DNA of 64,000 nt. Source: Pseudomonas graminis. GTDB lineage: Bacteria; Pseudomonadota; Gammaproteobacteria; Pseudomonadales; Pseudomonadaceae. This document shows positions 51,071 through 59,634 of this stretch, one piece after another. The position numbers were made by a program, and so were the translations under genes. The stretch's first letter is position 1, and every line of letters begins with the position of its first letter. Below the pieces are notes generated by a model, which saw nothing but the letters and a program-made list of their open reading frames with translations, did no database searches and had not been told where the DNA came from. The stretch is from positions 124,001 to 188,000 of the forward strand of contig NZ_MTSB01000004.1 in assembly GCF_002093745.1 (NCBI RefSeq). The letters run 5' to 3'.

Positions 51071-51727
51071 ATGGCCCTTTCTGCGCTGTTGTTTGACCTG
51101 GACGGAACCCTCATCGACACCGATGAACTGCACCTGAATGCCTATAACCAGTTGCTGGCACGCTGGGACCGGTCGATGGACATCGAGTACTACAAGGCTC
51201 ATGTCATGGGGTTTCCGGACGACATGATTTTTGGCGGTCTGTTTCCTGATATTCCCGCTTCGCACTACGCCAGCATGGCTGCCGAGAAGGAAACAATGTT
51301 TCGCGCCCAACTGGGTGAGACGATCCCTGTCGCGGGCGTGCTGCGCATTCTCGATCACGCACAAAAAGCCGGTCTGCGCACGGCAGTCGTCACCAATGCG
51401 CCGCGTGAAAACGCGATGGCCATGCTCACGGGCCTGGGCATCGTTGACCGCTTCGAAACCATCGTCATCGGCGGAGAACTGGAGCGCGGCAAACCACACC
51501 CCATGCCCTATCTCACTGCGCTGGAGCTGCTGGGCGTGACGGCCGGCCAGGCGATTGCCTTCGAAGACTCGCTGGCCGGCGTGCAGTCCGCCCATGCGGC
51601 AGGCATCCATACATTTGGCGTGCTGTCCGGTTTGCAGGAACATCAGTTGCGACAGGCCGGCGCCCGCGATGTGATTCGTGACTTCAATGCCGATGCCCTG
51701 TGGCAATTTCTGAAAACAGCCGATTGA
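51071..51727 (+). CDS. HAD-superfamily phosphatase 2 (beta-PGM/Gph-like)
   Basis: This 218-residue HAD hydrolase has all four motifs intact: ALLFDLDGTLIDTDELHLNA (I, DxDGT), TAVVTNAPRENAMAML (II), the Lys in RGKPHPMPYL (III) and AIAFEDSLAGVQSAHAAG (IV). It resembles the beta-phosphoglucomutase/2-deoxyglucose-6-phosphatase group, and is probably the sugar-phosphate phosphatase of the pathway. AAGGAG lies 9 bases before the ATG; the gap to the MFS stop is 6 bases. It is the last gene of the operon. Confidence 0.9.
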   Translation: MALSALLFDLDGTLIDTDELHLNAYNQLLARWDRSMDIEYYKAHVMGFPDDMIFGGLFPDIPASHYASMAAEKETMFRAQLGETIPVAGVLRILDHAQKAGLRTAVVTNAPRENAMAMLTGLGIVDRFETIVIGGELERGKPHPMPYLTALELLGVTAGQAIAFEDSLAGVQSAHAAGIHTFGVLSGLQEHQLRQAGARDVIRDFNADALWQFLKTAD

Positions 51728-51847
51728 GGCCCTGACGGCCCACCCAGCACCGTGCCGGATTCGCCGCAGTTGCAGCTTTTTTCACCGTCACGCACTAAAA
51801 TGGCACGACCTGCCCCGTACCGGGGCAGACTCGCTCAAGAGGCCGTT

Positions 51848-52732
51848 GTGTACAAAGGTGTCGTGCTGTCGGTCCTGGCGTCCGTGCTGTTCGGGGTGAT
51901 GTATTTTTATACCTCGCTGATGGTGCCACTGGATGGCGAGGAAATTTTCGGCTGGCGCATGCTGCTGACCGTGCCGTGCGCGACGCTGTTCATGCTGGTC
52001 AGCGGTGACTGGAAGCGGGTCCGCGAACTGGCTGCACGGCTCCGGCAAAAACCGCTGTTGATTGTCGGCCTGCTGCTGTCTTCGCTGTTGTTGGGCGCGC
52101 AATTGTTGATTTTCATGTGGGCGCCGCTGCACGGGCGCAGTCTGGAAGTGTCGCTGGGTTACTTCCTGCTACCGTTGAGCATGATCCTCACCGGCCGGGT
52201 GATGTATGGCGAACACCTTTCATACCTGCAAAAGGTCGCTGCCGTCTTCGCGATGATCGGTGTTGCCCATGAACTGTGGCGGCTGGGCAGCTTCTCCTGG
52301 GAAACCCTGCTGGTCGCGGGTGGCTATCCGCTGTACTTCGTGCTGCGGCGCAAGCTCCAGACCGATCACCTTGGCGGTTTGTGGTTCGACATGCTGCTGA
52401 TGCTGCCCATCGGCCTGTGGTTCATCAGCAATGGCCACCCGCAGGCGATTCAGCAGGCACCGCTGTTGTACCTGCTGATTCCGCTGCTGGGCATTATCAG
52501 CGCCTCGGCGCTGGTCAGTTACATCCTCGCCAGCCGCTTGCTGCCGTTCAGCCTGTTCGGGCTGCTCAGTTACGTCGAGCCGATATTGCTGGTCGGCGTT
52601 GCCCTGCTGCTGGGCGAGAGCATCGGTCGCGATGAGTGGCTGACGTACCTGCCCATCTGGCTGGCGGTCGTGGTGCTGATGATCGAGGGCGCCAAACACA
52701 TGCTGGCCCAGCGCCGTCGGGATGCGGCCTGA
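51848..52732 (+). CDS. rarD: EamA/RarD-type transporter
   Basis: This 294-residue ten-helix membrane protein belongs to the RarD branch of the DMT/EamA superfamily, linked to chloramphenicol sensitivity in P. aeruginosa by annotation only. The start is the GTG at 51848 with AGAGG 5 bases upstream, giving MYKGVVLSVLASVLFGVMYF, the usual RarD N-terminus. A frame to 51752 adds a polar stretch that is not conserved. Motifs include PLDGEEIFGWRMLLTVPCAT, GRSLEVSLGYFLLPL and FGLLSYVEPILLVGVALLLG. It lies 120 bases after the HAD gene and is probably outside the operon. The substrate is unknown. Confidence 0.88.
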   Translation: MYKGVVLSVLASVLFGVMYFYTSLMVPLDGEEIFGWRMLLTVPCATLFMLVSGDWKRVRELAARLRQKPLLIVGLLLSSLLLGAQLLIFMWAPLHGRSLEVSLGYFLLPLSMILTGRVMYGEHLSYLQKVAAVFAMIGVAHELWRLGSFSWETLLVAGGYPLYFVLRRKLQTDHLGGLWFDMLLMLPIGLWFISNGHPQAIQQAPLLYLLIPLLGIISASALVSYILASRLLPFSLFGLLSYVEPILLVGVALLLGESIGRDEWLTYLPIWLAVVVLMIEGAKHMLAQRRRDAA

Positions 52733-52735
52733 GCA

Positions 52736-53851
52736 TCACGACGCGGTGAAACGCTCCAGTTGCATTTCCTGCAGCCGGCTCAGGGTGCGGCGGAAAGCGA
52801 ACGACAGATAGCCCTGGGTGTAAAGCTCGTCCATCGGCACCGGCGCTTCGACATACAGCGGAATACGCCGGTCGTAGCACTCGTCCACCAGCGCAATGAA
52901 ACGTCGCACGCCATCATCGTTGGGTGACAACTGCGGCAACTCGCGATCCCCGGCGCTGACCTGCTCCACGCCATCTTCAGTGCCACGGGCAATCTTCGCT
53001 TCACGCTGTGCAGCGCCCAGGACCGGAACGTCGCTGAGCAGAATCACCGAAAAACGGTCGCACAGCGCGATGAAATCCATCGCCGCCAGCGGTTGCTCGC
53101 ACAGATCGCGGTAGCGGCACCACACCGCCGTGTCGGAATGCTGAACCACATTGATGCTGCGATAACCCAGCATGACCTGCGAGTCGTACACCGGCTGACC
53201 GGCGCTCACGCTTTCGAATAGCCCCTGCAAGGCACTCGGCCGACCGGATTCGGCCACCCAGTAACGCTGATGCAACTGGCCGGGATGCAGACGATGGTCT
53301 TCGCCCCCGTCCACCGCCACGATGTCCATGTACTTCTGAATGGCGGCCACGGCGGGCAGAAAGCGTTCGCGATTGTGGCCGTGGCTGTAGAGCTGTTCCG
53401 GTGGCTGGTTGGAGGTGCAGACCAGCACCACGCCCTGCTCGAACATCACTTGCAACAACCCGCCGAGAATCACCGCATCACCGATGTCGGTCACAAACAG
53501 CTCGTCGAAACACATCACCCGCACGTCACGCGCCAGCTCTTTGGCGACCACGGTCAGCGGTTGAGGCGTGCCCATCAGCTCGAACATGCGCTTGTGGACC
53601 CAGCGCATGAAGTGATGAAAATGCTGACGCCGGGCCGGCACGCTCAGGCTGTCGAAAAAACGGTCCATCAGCCAGGTCTTGCCACGCCCGACCGGCCCCC
53701 ACAGGTAGACACCCCGCGCCTGACCGCGTGATTCCGTCAGCGCCAGATAGCAGGCCTGCAACTGCTGCACAGCCTGCAACTGCGCCTGATCGGGCTGAAA
53801 GCCACGCTGAACCGCACGTTCGTAAGCATCCAGCGGAGAGACGGCATCCAT
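52736..53851 (-). CDS. zapE: Cell division protein ZapE (AFG1-like ATPase)
   Basis: This 371-residue AAA+-type ATPase of the ZapE/AFG1 family associates with the Z-ring in E. coli. Walker A is YLWGPVGRGKTWLMDRFF and Walker B RVMCFDELFVTDIGDAVIL. FEQGVVLVCTSNQPPEQLYS is the sensor region. MDAVSPLDAYERAVQRGFQP at 53851 is the typical start. A later segment, YRDLCEQPLAAMDFIALCDR, is also characteristic. Its stop is 3 bases from the convergent rarD stop. Confidence 0.92.
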   Translation of the reverse strand: MDAVSPLDAYERAVQRGFQPDQAQLQAVQQLQACYLALTESRGQARGVYLWGPVGRGKTWLMDRFFDSLSVPARRQHFHHFMRWVHKRMFELMGTPQPLTVVAKELARDVRVMCFDELFVTDIGDAVILGGLLQVMFEQGVVLVCTSNQPPEQLYSHGHNRERFLPAVAAIQKYMDIVAVDGGEDHRLHPGQLHQRYWVAESGRPSALQGLFESVSAGQPVYDSQVMLGYRSINVVQHSDTAVWCRYRDLCEQPLAAMDFIALCDRFSVILLSDVPVLGAAQREAKIARGTEDGVEQVSAGDRELPQLSPNDDGVRRFIALVDECYDRRIPLYVEAPVPMDELYTQGYLSFAFRRTLSRLQEMQLERFTAS

Positions 53852-53916
53852 CAGGCACACACCTTGGGTCAGGAATCGATATTCAGCCTATACGAAACAA
53901 GGCCTGGCAGCGTCAA

Positions 53917-55362
53917 TCAAGCGTGCTGCACACCTGCACGCTTGAGCAGTCGCTTGCAACGTTCGGACAGATGCACCACACGCAAATGCTTGCCCGCCTT
54001 GGCGTAGCGCTCGCGCAAGGTTTTCAACGCAGCAATTGCCGAATAATCGACAAATCGCAGATGGCGACAGTCCAGCGTCACCTGGGCCGGGTCTTCGGCA
54101 GGGTCGAACTGGGCCAGAAACGGCGTAGTCGAGGCAAAAAACAGCGTGCCGTGCAGGTGATACACCTTGCTGCCGTCGGCTTCTACATGGCTGTCGGCAT
54201 ACAGCTCGCGGGCCTGCTGCCAGGCGAAGTTGATCGCGGCAATGATGATACCGAACACCACGGCGGTGGCCAGATCGGTCAGCACCGTGACCACCGTCAC
54301 GGCGATGATCGCCAGCACGTCGTTGACCGGCACTTTGCGCAGCACGCGCAGCGACGCCCAGGCGAAAGTCTGCTGGGCAACCACGAACATCACGCCGACC
54401 AGCGCTGCCAGCGGGATGCGTTCAATCAGCGGAGACAGGAACAACACGAACATCAGGATCATCGAACCGGCGACCACACCGGACACCCGACCGCGTCCGC
54501 CAGAGCTGAGATTGATGACGGTCTGGCCGATCATCGCGCAGCCGCCCATGCCGCCAAACGCACCGGACACCATGTTGGCAGCGCCCAGCGCCACACACTC
54601 GCGGTCAGGGTAGCCACGGGTTTCGGTGATTTCATCCGTGAGGTTCAGGGTCAACAGGGTTTCCAGCAGGCCGACCAGCGCCATCAGGATGGCGTATGGC
54701 GCGATGATGCGCAGGGTCTCCAGATTCCACGGGATGTCCGGCAAGGCGAACACCGGCAGGCCGCCGGCAATGTGCGCCATGTCGCCCAGCGTGCGGGTCG
54801 GCAGGCCGAGCAGGTACACCGCCAGCCCGACACTGAGGATCGCCACCAGCGCCGGTGGGGCTACACGGGTCACGCGCGGCAGCAGGTAGACAATCGCCAT
54901 CGTCAGCGCCACCAGCCCGAGCATCACGTACAGCGGCGTACCGCTGAGCCAGGACTCACCGACCTTGAAGTGCTCCAGCTGCGCCATCGCAATCACGATT
55001 GCCAGGCCGTTGACGAAGCCCAGCATCACCGAATAAGGCACCAGCCGCACCAGTTTGCCCAGTCGCAACAGCCCGAACAGGATCATGATCAGGCCGCCGA
55101 GCAGCACGGTCGCCAACAGGTACTGCACGCCCTGCTGCACCACCAGCGCCACAATCACCACGGCCATCGAGCCGGCTGCACCGGAAACCATGCCCGGACG
55201 CCCGCCAAACAACGCCGTCAGCGTGCAGATAATGAACGCGCCGTAGAGCCCCATCAGCGGATTGAGATGGGCAACCAGCGCAAAGGCAATGCACTCGGGC
55301 ACCAAAGCGAAGGAGGTGGTGAGCCCGGCCAGAACTTCGGCACGCATACGGATCGTTTTCAT
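53917..55362 (-). CDS. SulP-family anion transporter with STAS domain
   Basis: This 481-residue inner-membrane SLC26/SulP protein has a membrane domain of about 380 residues. LTTSFALVPECIAFALVAHL, ALFGGRPGMVSGAAGSMAVV and SGAFGGMGGCAMIGQTVINL are typical SulP segments. A C-terminal STAS domain follows (VTLDCRHLRFVDYSAIAALK). Likely substrates are sulfate, bicarbonate or dicarboxylates; the sequence does not decide. An overlapping plus-strand frame of 631 codons is a shadow caused by GC-rich codon bias. Confidence 0.93.
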   Translation of the reverse strand: MKTIRMRAEVLAGLTTSFALVPECIAFALVAHLNPLMGLYGAFIICTLTALFGGRPGMVSGAAGSMAVVIVALVVQQGVQYLLATVLLGGLIMILFGLLRLGKLVRLVPYSVMLGFVNGLAIVIAMAQLEHFKVGESWLSGTPLYVMLGLVALTMAIVYLLPRVTRVAPPALVAILSVGLAVYLLGLPTRTLGDMAHIAGGLPVFALPDIPWNLETLRIIAPYAILMALVGLLETLLTLNLTDEITETRGYPDRECVALGAANMVSGAFGGMGGCAMIGQTVINLSSGGRGRVSGVVAGSMILMFVLFLSPLIERIPLAALVGVMFVVAQQTFAWASLRVLRKVPVNDVLAIIAVTVVTVLTDLATAVVFGIIIAAINFAWQQARELYADSHVEADGSKVYHLHGTLFFASTTPFLAQFDPAEDPAQVTLDCRHLRFVDYSAIAALKTLRERYAKAGKHLRVVHLSERCKRLLKRAGVQHA

Positions 55363-55505
55363 GAGTTACCTGAGCCGCGCCCAGTGGAGCAGGCGCAAAA
55401 AAGGGGGCATATTACGCAAACCTTTGACGACCGACCACCGCAGCAGGGTTTCTGTATAAGCCTCCTGATGATCGGCACACTTTTAAGACAACAAGGAATC
55501 ATCGA

Positions 55506-56663
55506 ATGCGACGCAATGGAACGCGGCTGTGCGCAGGGCTTGTGCTGGTCAGCTCAATCGCTTTTGCCGAGGACGACCCCACCGCTTTTGACACGTTCGT
55601 GCAGACAGAAGCCGGCAAGGTGATGCAGCAAAACTCGATTGCGGGCATGTCCATCGCCATCACCCGCAATGGCAAACAGCAGTTCTACAACTACGGCGTG
55701 GCCTCGAAGGCCGAGGGTCAGCCGGTGTCCAGCGACACCCTGTTCGAACTCGGTTCGATCAGCAAAACCTTTACCGCCACGCTGGCCACCTGGGCGCAGG
55801 CCAATGGGCAACTGTCACTGGCGCAAAGCATCGACACCTATATTCCGCAGTTGCAGGCAACGCGCCTGGGCAAAGTACCGGTTTACCACCTGGGTACGCA
55901 CACAGCGGGCGGCTTCCCGCTTCAGGTGCCCGACAAGGTGCAGAACGCTCGCCAGTTGATGGCTTATTTCAAGGCCTGGCAGCCCGAATATTTGCCCGGC
56001 ACCCACCGTACGTATGCCAACCCCAGCGTGGGCCTGCTCGGCATGGTCGCGGCACGCAGCATGAAGATGCCGTTTGAAGACGCCCTGCAACAGCGGCTGT
56101 TTCCGGCGCTTGGCCTGAACAGCACGTATGTCACGATGCCCGATGGCAAGCAGGCGCTTTATGCGCAGGGCTACAACAAGCTCGACGAACCGGTCAGGGT
56201 CAATCCGGGTCCGCTGGCGGCGCAAGCTTATGGCGTGAAGTCGAGCAGCCGAGACCTGATCCGCTTTATCGAGGCGAACATCGGCCTCGGTCAATACGAC
56301 GCCCCGCTGCGGCGCGCCCTCAACGACACACGGATCGGCTATTTCAGGGTCGGCAGCATGACCCAGGACCTGATCTGGGAGCAGTACTCCATGCCGGTTC
56401 ATCTGGGGCCACTGCTCGAAGGCAACGCCAGTGGCATGCTGAACACCCTCAAAACAGATGCGATCGAACCGCCGCTGGCGGCGCAGCCTGCGGCCTGGAT
56501 CAACAAGACCGGGTCAACCAACGGTTTCGGTGGTTACGTGGCGTTCATACCGGAAAAACAGCTCGGTATTGTGATCCTGGCCAACAAAAACTACCCCAAC
56601 GAAGAACGGGTGAAACTGGCCTACCGGATTCTAAGTGAATCGGGGTGCTGCTCAACGCCCTGA
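55506..56663 (+). CDS. ampC: Class C (AmpC) beta-lactamase
   Basis: This 385-residue periplasmic serine beta-lactamase has a signal peptide ending ...SSIAFA before EDDPTAFD. The active-site motifs are intact: the nucleophile Ser in GSISKTFTATL (SxxK), Tyr-Ala-Asn in RTYANPSVGLLG, and KTG in WINKTGSTNGFGGYV. Length and order match chromosomal AmpC of pseudomonads. No AmpR-type LysR gene is adjacent, since SulP is divergent; inducibility cannot be judged. Its end overlaps the convergent ada gene by 12 bases. AAGGA precedes the ATG. Confidence 0.95.
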   Translation: MRRNGTRLCAGLVLVSSIAFAEDDPTAFDTFVQTEAGKVMQQNSIAGMSIAITRNGKQQFYNYGVASKAEGQPVSSDTLFELGSISKTFTATLATWAQANGQLSLAQSIDTYIPQLQATRLGKVPVYHLGTHTAGGFPLQVPDKVQNARQLMAYFKAWQPEYLPGTHRTYANPSVGLLGMVAARSMKMPFEDALQQRLFPALGLNSTYVTMPDGKQALYAQGYNKLDEPVRVNPGPLAAQAYGVKSSSRDLIRFIEANIGLGQYDAPLRRALNDTRIGYFRVGSMTQDLIWEQYSMPVHLGPLLEGNASGMLNTLKTDAIEPPLAAQPAAWINKTGSTNGFGGYVAFIPEKQLGIVILANKNYPNEERVKLAYRILSESGCCSTP

Positions 56664-57734
56664 AAAGAGCCCCGGCCCGCCGCCCGACTCGATGTCAAGC
56701 AGTGTGCGCTTACGTTCGACGCCCCAGCGATAACCGGACAACGAGCCATCGCTGCGCACCACCCGATGGCACGGAATGGCGACGGCAAGCTTGTTGGCAC
56801 CGCAGGCATTGGCCACCGCGCGAACCGCACTGGGCATGCCTAACTGCGTCGCGATCTCCGTGTAGGTGGCGGTGGACCCGGCGGGTATGTTTCTGAGCGC
56901 CTGCCAGACCCGCTCCTGAAAAGCCGTGCCGCGAATATCCAGCGGCAACGCAAGCCCCGTCGCAGGCGATTCGACAAAGCCCACCACCGCAGCAATCAAT
57001 GCCTCGAACGCTGCGTCCCCGCCGATCAGGTTGGCGTTGGGAAACTGGTCCTGAAACCCCTTGATGAGCGCGTCAGGGTCATCGCCCAGCGAAATGGCGC
57101 AGATGCCTTTGCTGCTGGTGGCCACCAGAATCGCTCCCAGCGAACTTTCACCCAGGGCAAACCTGATATCGACGTTGGCGCCGCCCGCCCGGTATTCGGA
57201 AGGTTTCATGCCGAGCATATGCTGCGAAGCCTCATAGAAACGACTGCTGGAGTTGTAACCCGCCTGATAAAGCGCGCGGGTGATTGTCACGTCGTCGGCC
57301 AACCGGGCCTTCATACGCGAGCGCATCGACGCCAGGCTGTAGGCCTTGGGTGTCAATCCGGTGAGCTTTTTGAAAACACGGTGAAAATGGAAACTGCTCA
57401 TGCCGACCTGCTCGGCCAGCTCCGTCAGATTAGGCATCGAATCGGCGGTATCCAGCAACCTGCAGGCTTCGGCAACGGCCGCTGCGTGTTTGCGCGCGAC
57501 CGTTTGCTGATCACTGCCGCTGCGTCTGGACGGACGAAAACCTGCGGCTTCGGCTTCGCTCGCGGAGGCGAAAAACACGACGTTTTCCGGACGCGGGAGC
57601 CTGGTCGGGCTGTCGGGCCTGCAATAGACACCGGTTGTCAGCACGCCATAAACGAAGTCGGCGCTGGTTGCAGAACGCCGGTTGACCAGCATGGCCCAGC
57701 GCGGATCGTCTTCAGTCCGTTTCATGCTGTCCAT
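56652..57734 (-). CDS. ada: Ada-type alkylation-response protein, degenerate zinc site
   Basis: This 360-residue protein has the full Ada layout: N-terminal phosphotriester domain (1-80), AraC helix-turn-helix (about 90-185: LAEQVGMSSFHFHRVFKKLT) and C-terminal O6-methylguanine methyltransferase, with the active Cys in VAIPCHRVVRSDGSLSGYRW. In the N-terminal domain only the first zinc cysteine, in TTGVYCRPDSPTR, remains. The other three of the C-x3-C...C-x2-C set are Ser (RPDS, and GFRPSRRSGSD). Zinc binding and methyl-triggered activation by the usual route are therefore doubtful; the protein may be a repair enzyme with altered regulation. It lies 70 bases downstream of alkA on the same strand. 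Confidence 0.92.
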   Translation of the reverse strand: MDSMKRTEDDPRWAMLVNRRSATSADFVYGVLTTGVYCRPDSPTRLPRPENVVFFASASEAEAAGFRPSRRSGSDQQTVARKHAAAVAEACRLLDTADSMPNLTELAEQVGMSSFHFHRVFKKLTGLTPKAYSLASMRSRMKARLADDVTITRALYQAGYNSSSRFYEASQHMLGMKPSEYRAGGANVDIRFALGESSLGAILVATSSKGICAISLGDDPDALIKGFQDQFPNANLIGGDAAFEALIAAVVGFVESPATGLALPLDIRGTAFQERVWQALRNIPAGSTATYTEIATQLGMPSAVRAVANACGANKLAVAIPCHRVVRSDGSLSGYRWGVERKRTLLDIESGGGPGLFSGR

Positions 57735-57804
57735 CGTGTGCCCCCGCTTTGATTTCTGGTGAGCCTATCCCTGCCCGGCCCGTCAGGCACTCCGGGTCTT
57801 GCTT

Positions 57805-58503
57805 TCAAATTCGAGAGACGTCGATGTCGCTGAAGTCCGTCGGCACGCGCCACAGATACCAGGCCGCAATCGTCCGGTAAGGCGCGAATCGTTCGGCAAG
57901 CCGTGACATTTCCCGGTGGCTCGGTTTGAGGGCAAGAGCATACAGCCGTCGATAACCTTCGCACACGCCATAGTCGCTGGCGGGCATCACGTCTTGTTGA
58001 CCGAGCCCGTAGATCAGCATCATTTCTACCGTCCAGCGGCCGACACCCGGCAACTGGATAAGGCGCTCGATCAGTGCATCATGGCTCATCGACAATGCCG
58101 CACTGACGTCAGGCACAAGACCGTCCACCCGCGCCGCTGCAATGGCCTTGATCGCCCGGCACTTGGATGCCGAGAACCCGCAGGAACGCAGCGCCTGGTC
58201 GTCAAGATCGATCAAGGCCTGCGCGCCGGGGAAACCGGTATCCGGAAACAGCGCGCGCAGCCGCATGACCATTGCGTCACCCGCCTTGGCATGCAATTGC
58301 TGATAGGCGACAGCCTTGACCAGCGCCTGAAACGGATCCTGCGCCGCAGTCACCGGGTGCAGGCACGGGCCGACGTGATCGACGAGCACCTGCCATTGCC
58401 TGTCGATGGCTTTGAGCGATTCAACCGCCCGAGCATGTGGCGCTTCGGTCTGGCCACTCGGCTGGGGGCAGTTGCTTGCTTTCGGGTCTGAATCTGATGA
58501 CAT
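57805..58503 (-). CDS. DNA-3-methyladenine glycosylase, AlkA-like
   Basis: This 232-residue base-excision enzyme of the HhH-GPD superfamily removes alkylated purines. The start MSSDSDPKASNCPQ at 58503 has GGAAG 5 bases upstream; the frame continues to 58686 without support. FQALVKAVAYQQLHAKAGDA is the typical first motif. The helix-hairpin-helix is LPGVGRWTVEMMLIYGLGQQ, followed by the catalytic Asp in VMPASDYGV. It lacks the AlkA N-terminal beta domain, resembling the shorter MagIII/yeast MAG1-type glycosylases. With ada it forms an alkylation-repair pair. Confidence 0.88.
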   Translation of the reverse strand: MSSDSDPKASNCPQPSGQTEAPHARAVESLKAIDRQWQVLVDHVGPCLHPVTAAQDPFQALVKAVAYQQLHAKAGDAMVMRLRALFPDTGFPGAQALIDLDDQALRSCGFSASKCRAIKAIAAARVDGLVPDVSAALSMSHDALIERLIQLPGVGRWTVEMMLIYGLGQQDVMPASDYGVCEGYRRLYALALKPSHREMSRLAERFAPYRTIAAWYLWRVPTDFSDIDVSRI

Positions 58504-58684
58504 CGTGTCTTCCGGATTGAATGGGCTGACGGGCCATGCTACGGCAACCTGCGCAGTGCCCACGTTGACCGCTGGGCTCCCTGAGCGCCAGAAGAAAGTT
58601 GAGACACCTGTAAACGAGTAGCTGAACCTGACCTGAACAACCCGACAAAAACGAGAAGCAGACAAAAAACAACTATCCGCATTC

Positions 58685-58703
58685 AAGAATGAGTATCATT
58701 ATG
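58685..58703. promoter_or_regulatory. Fur box upstream of efeU
   Basis: AAGAATGAGTATCATTATG matches the 19-bp Fur consensus in 14 positions, 69-87 bases before efeU. Iron repression of the efe operon is known in other bacteria. Confidence 0.7.
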
Positions 58704-58771
58704 TTACGCAGTGTTTCAGGCTGATAAACCGTCGAAACACGTTCACCCTTCAGTCTTGAACCCGGTGGGAT

Positions 58772-59626
58772 ATGCTCGTTCCGTTTTTGATCATGCTGCG
58801 CGAAGGCATCGAAGCCGCGCTTATCGTTGGCATTATCGCCAGTTACCTGAAGCAGACCGGTCGTGGCGAATGGATGCCTGCGGTGTGGATCGGCGTGTTC
58901 CTCGCGGCGGCCCTCTCGCTGTTCGTGGGCGGCGGGCTGGAGTTGATGAGCGCCGAGTTTCCGCAGAAGCAGCAGGAATTGTTCGAAGGCATTGTTGGCC
59001 TGATCGCCGTGGGCATTCTCAGCTCGATGGTGTTCTGGATGCGCAAGGTGGCCCGTTCGATCAAGCATGCGCTGCACGAATCTCTGGACGCCGCCCTCGC
59101 CGGTTCAAAAAACCAGACGTACGCGCTGATTGCCATGGTGTTCTTCGCCGTGGCCCGCGAAGGGCTGGAAACCGTATTTTTTCTGCTCGCCGTGTTTCAA
59201 CAGAGCGAAGGCTCCGGCGCGCCGCTGGGTGCCCTGCTGGGTCTTCTGCTGGCTGTCGGGTTTGGCGTGGCGATCTACAGCGGCAGCATGCGCCTGAACC
59301 TGGGCCTGTTTTTCCGCTGGACCGGTCTGTTCATTCTGGTCGTGGCGGCGGGCATTCTCGCCAATTCGGTACAGGCACTGCATGAAGCCGGTGTCTGGAA
59401 TCACCTGCAAGGCGTGGTTTTCGACATCAGCGCGCTGCTGCCGATGGACGGCCCGGCCGGTTCGGTGCTGGCCGGCATGTTCGGTTATCAGGATGCGCCG
59501 ACGGTCAGCACGCTGAGTGTCTACCTGATTTACCTGATCGGGGCGCTGGTGCTGTTTTTCATGCCGCATACCCCGAAAACAGCAAAACCGGTACCGCCAC
59601 ACCCCTCTTCTGTTACGAACGAATAA
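58772..59626 (+). CDS. efeU: FTR1-family iron permease EfeU
   Basis: This 284-residue inner-membrane iron permease has seven predicted helices. Two REXXE iron-binding motifs are present: MLREGIEAALIVGI (near residue 10) and AREGLETVFFLLAVF (near 130). It transports iron delivered by EfeO/EfeM and EfeB. It heads the four-gene efe operon, with a Fur box upstream and efeO 8 bases downstream. Confidence 0.95.
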   Translation: MLVPFLIMLREGIEAALIVGIIASYLKQTGRGEWMPAVWIGVFLAAALSLFVGGGLELMSAEFPQKQQELFEGIVGLIAVGILSSMVFWMRKVARSIKHALHESLDAALAGSKNQTYALIAMVFFAVAREGLETVFFLLAVFQQSEGSGAPLGALLGLLLAVGFGVAIYSGSMRLNLGLFFRWTGLFILVVAAGILANSVQALHEAGVWNHLQGVVFDISALLPMDGPAGSVLAGMFGYQDAPTVSTLSVYLIYLIGALVLFFMPHTPKTAKPVPPHPSSVTNE

Positions 59627-59634
59627 GGGCACCC

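Noticed and set aside
40037..51727. Assignment of the cluster to a named P. syringae toxin (such as tagetitoxin, phaseolotoxin, tabtoxin or mangotoxin)
   Set aside because: I could not match the gene set to what I recall of any of these pathways, and nothing in the sequence identifies the product.
53728..55623. Plus-strand open frame of 631 codons across zapE and sulP
   Set aside because: It is antisense to two well-recognised genes. The product is very rich in Gln, His and Arg, as expected for the reverse frame of GC-rich coding DNA, with no domain.
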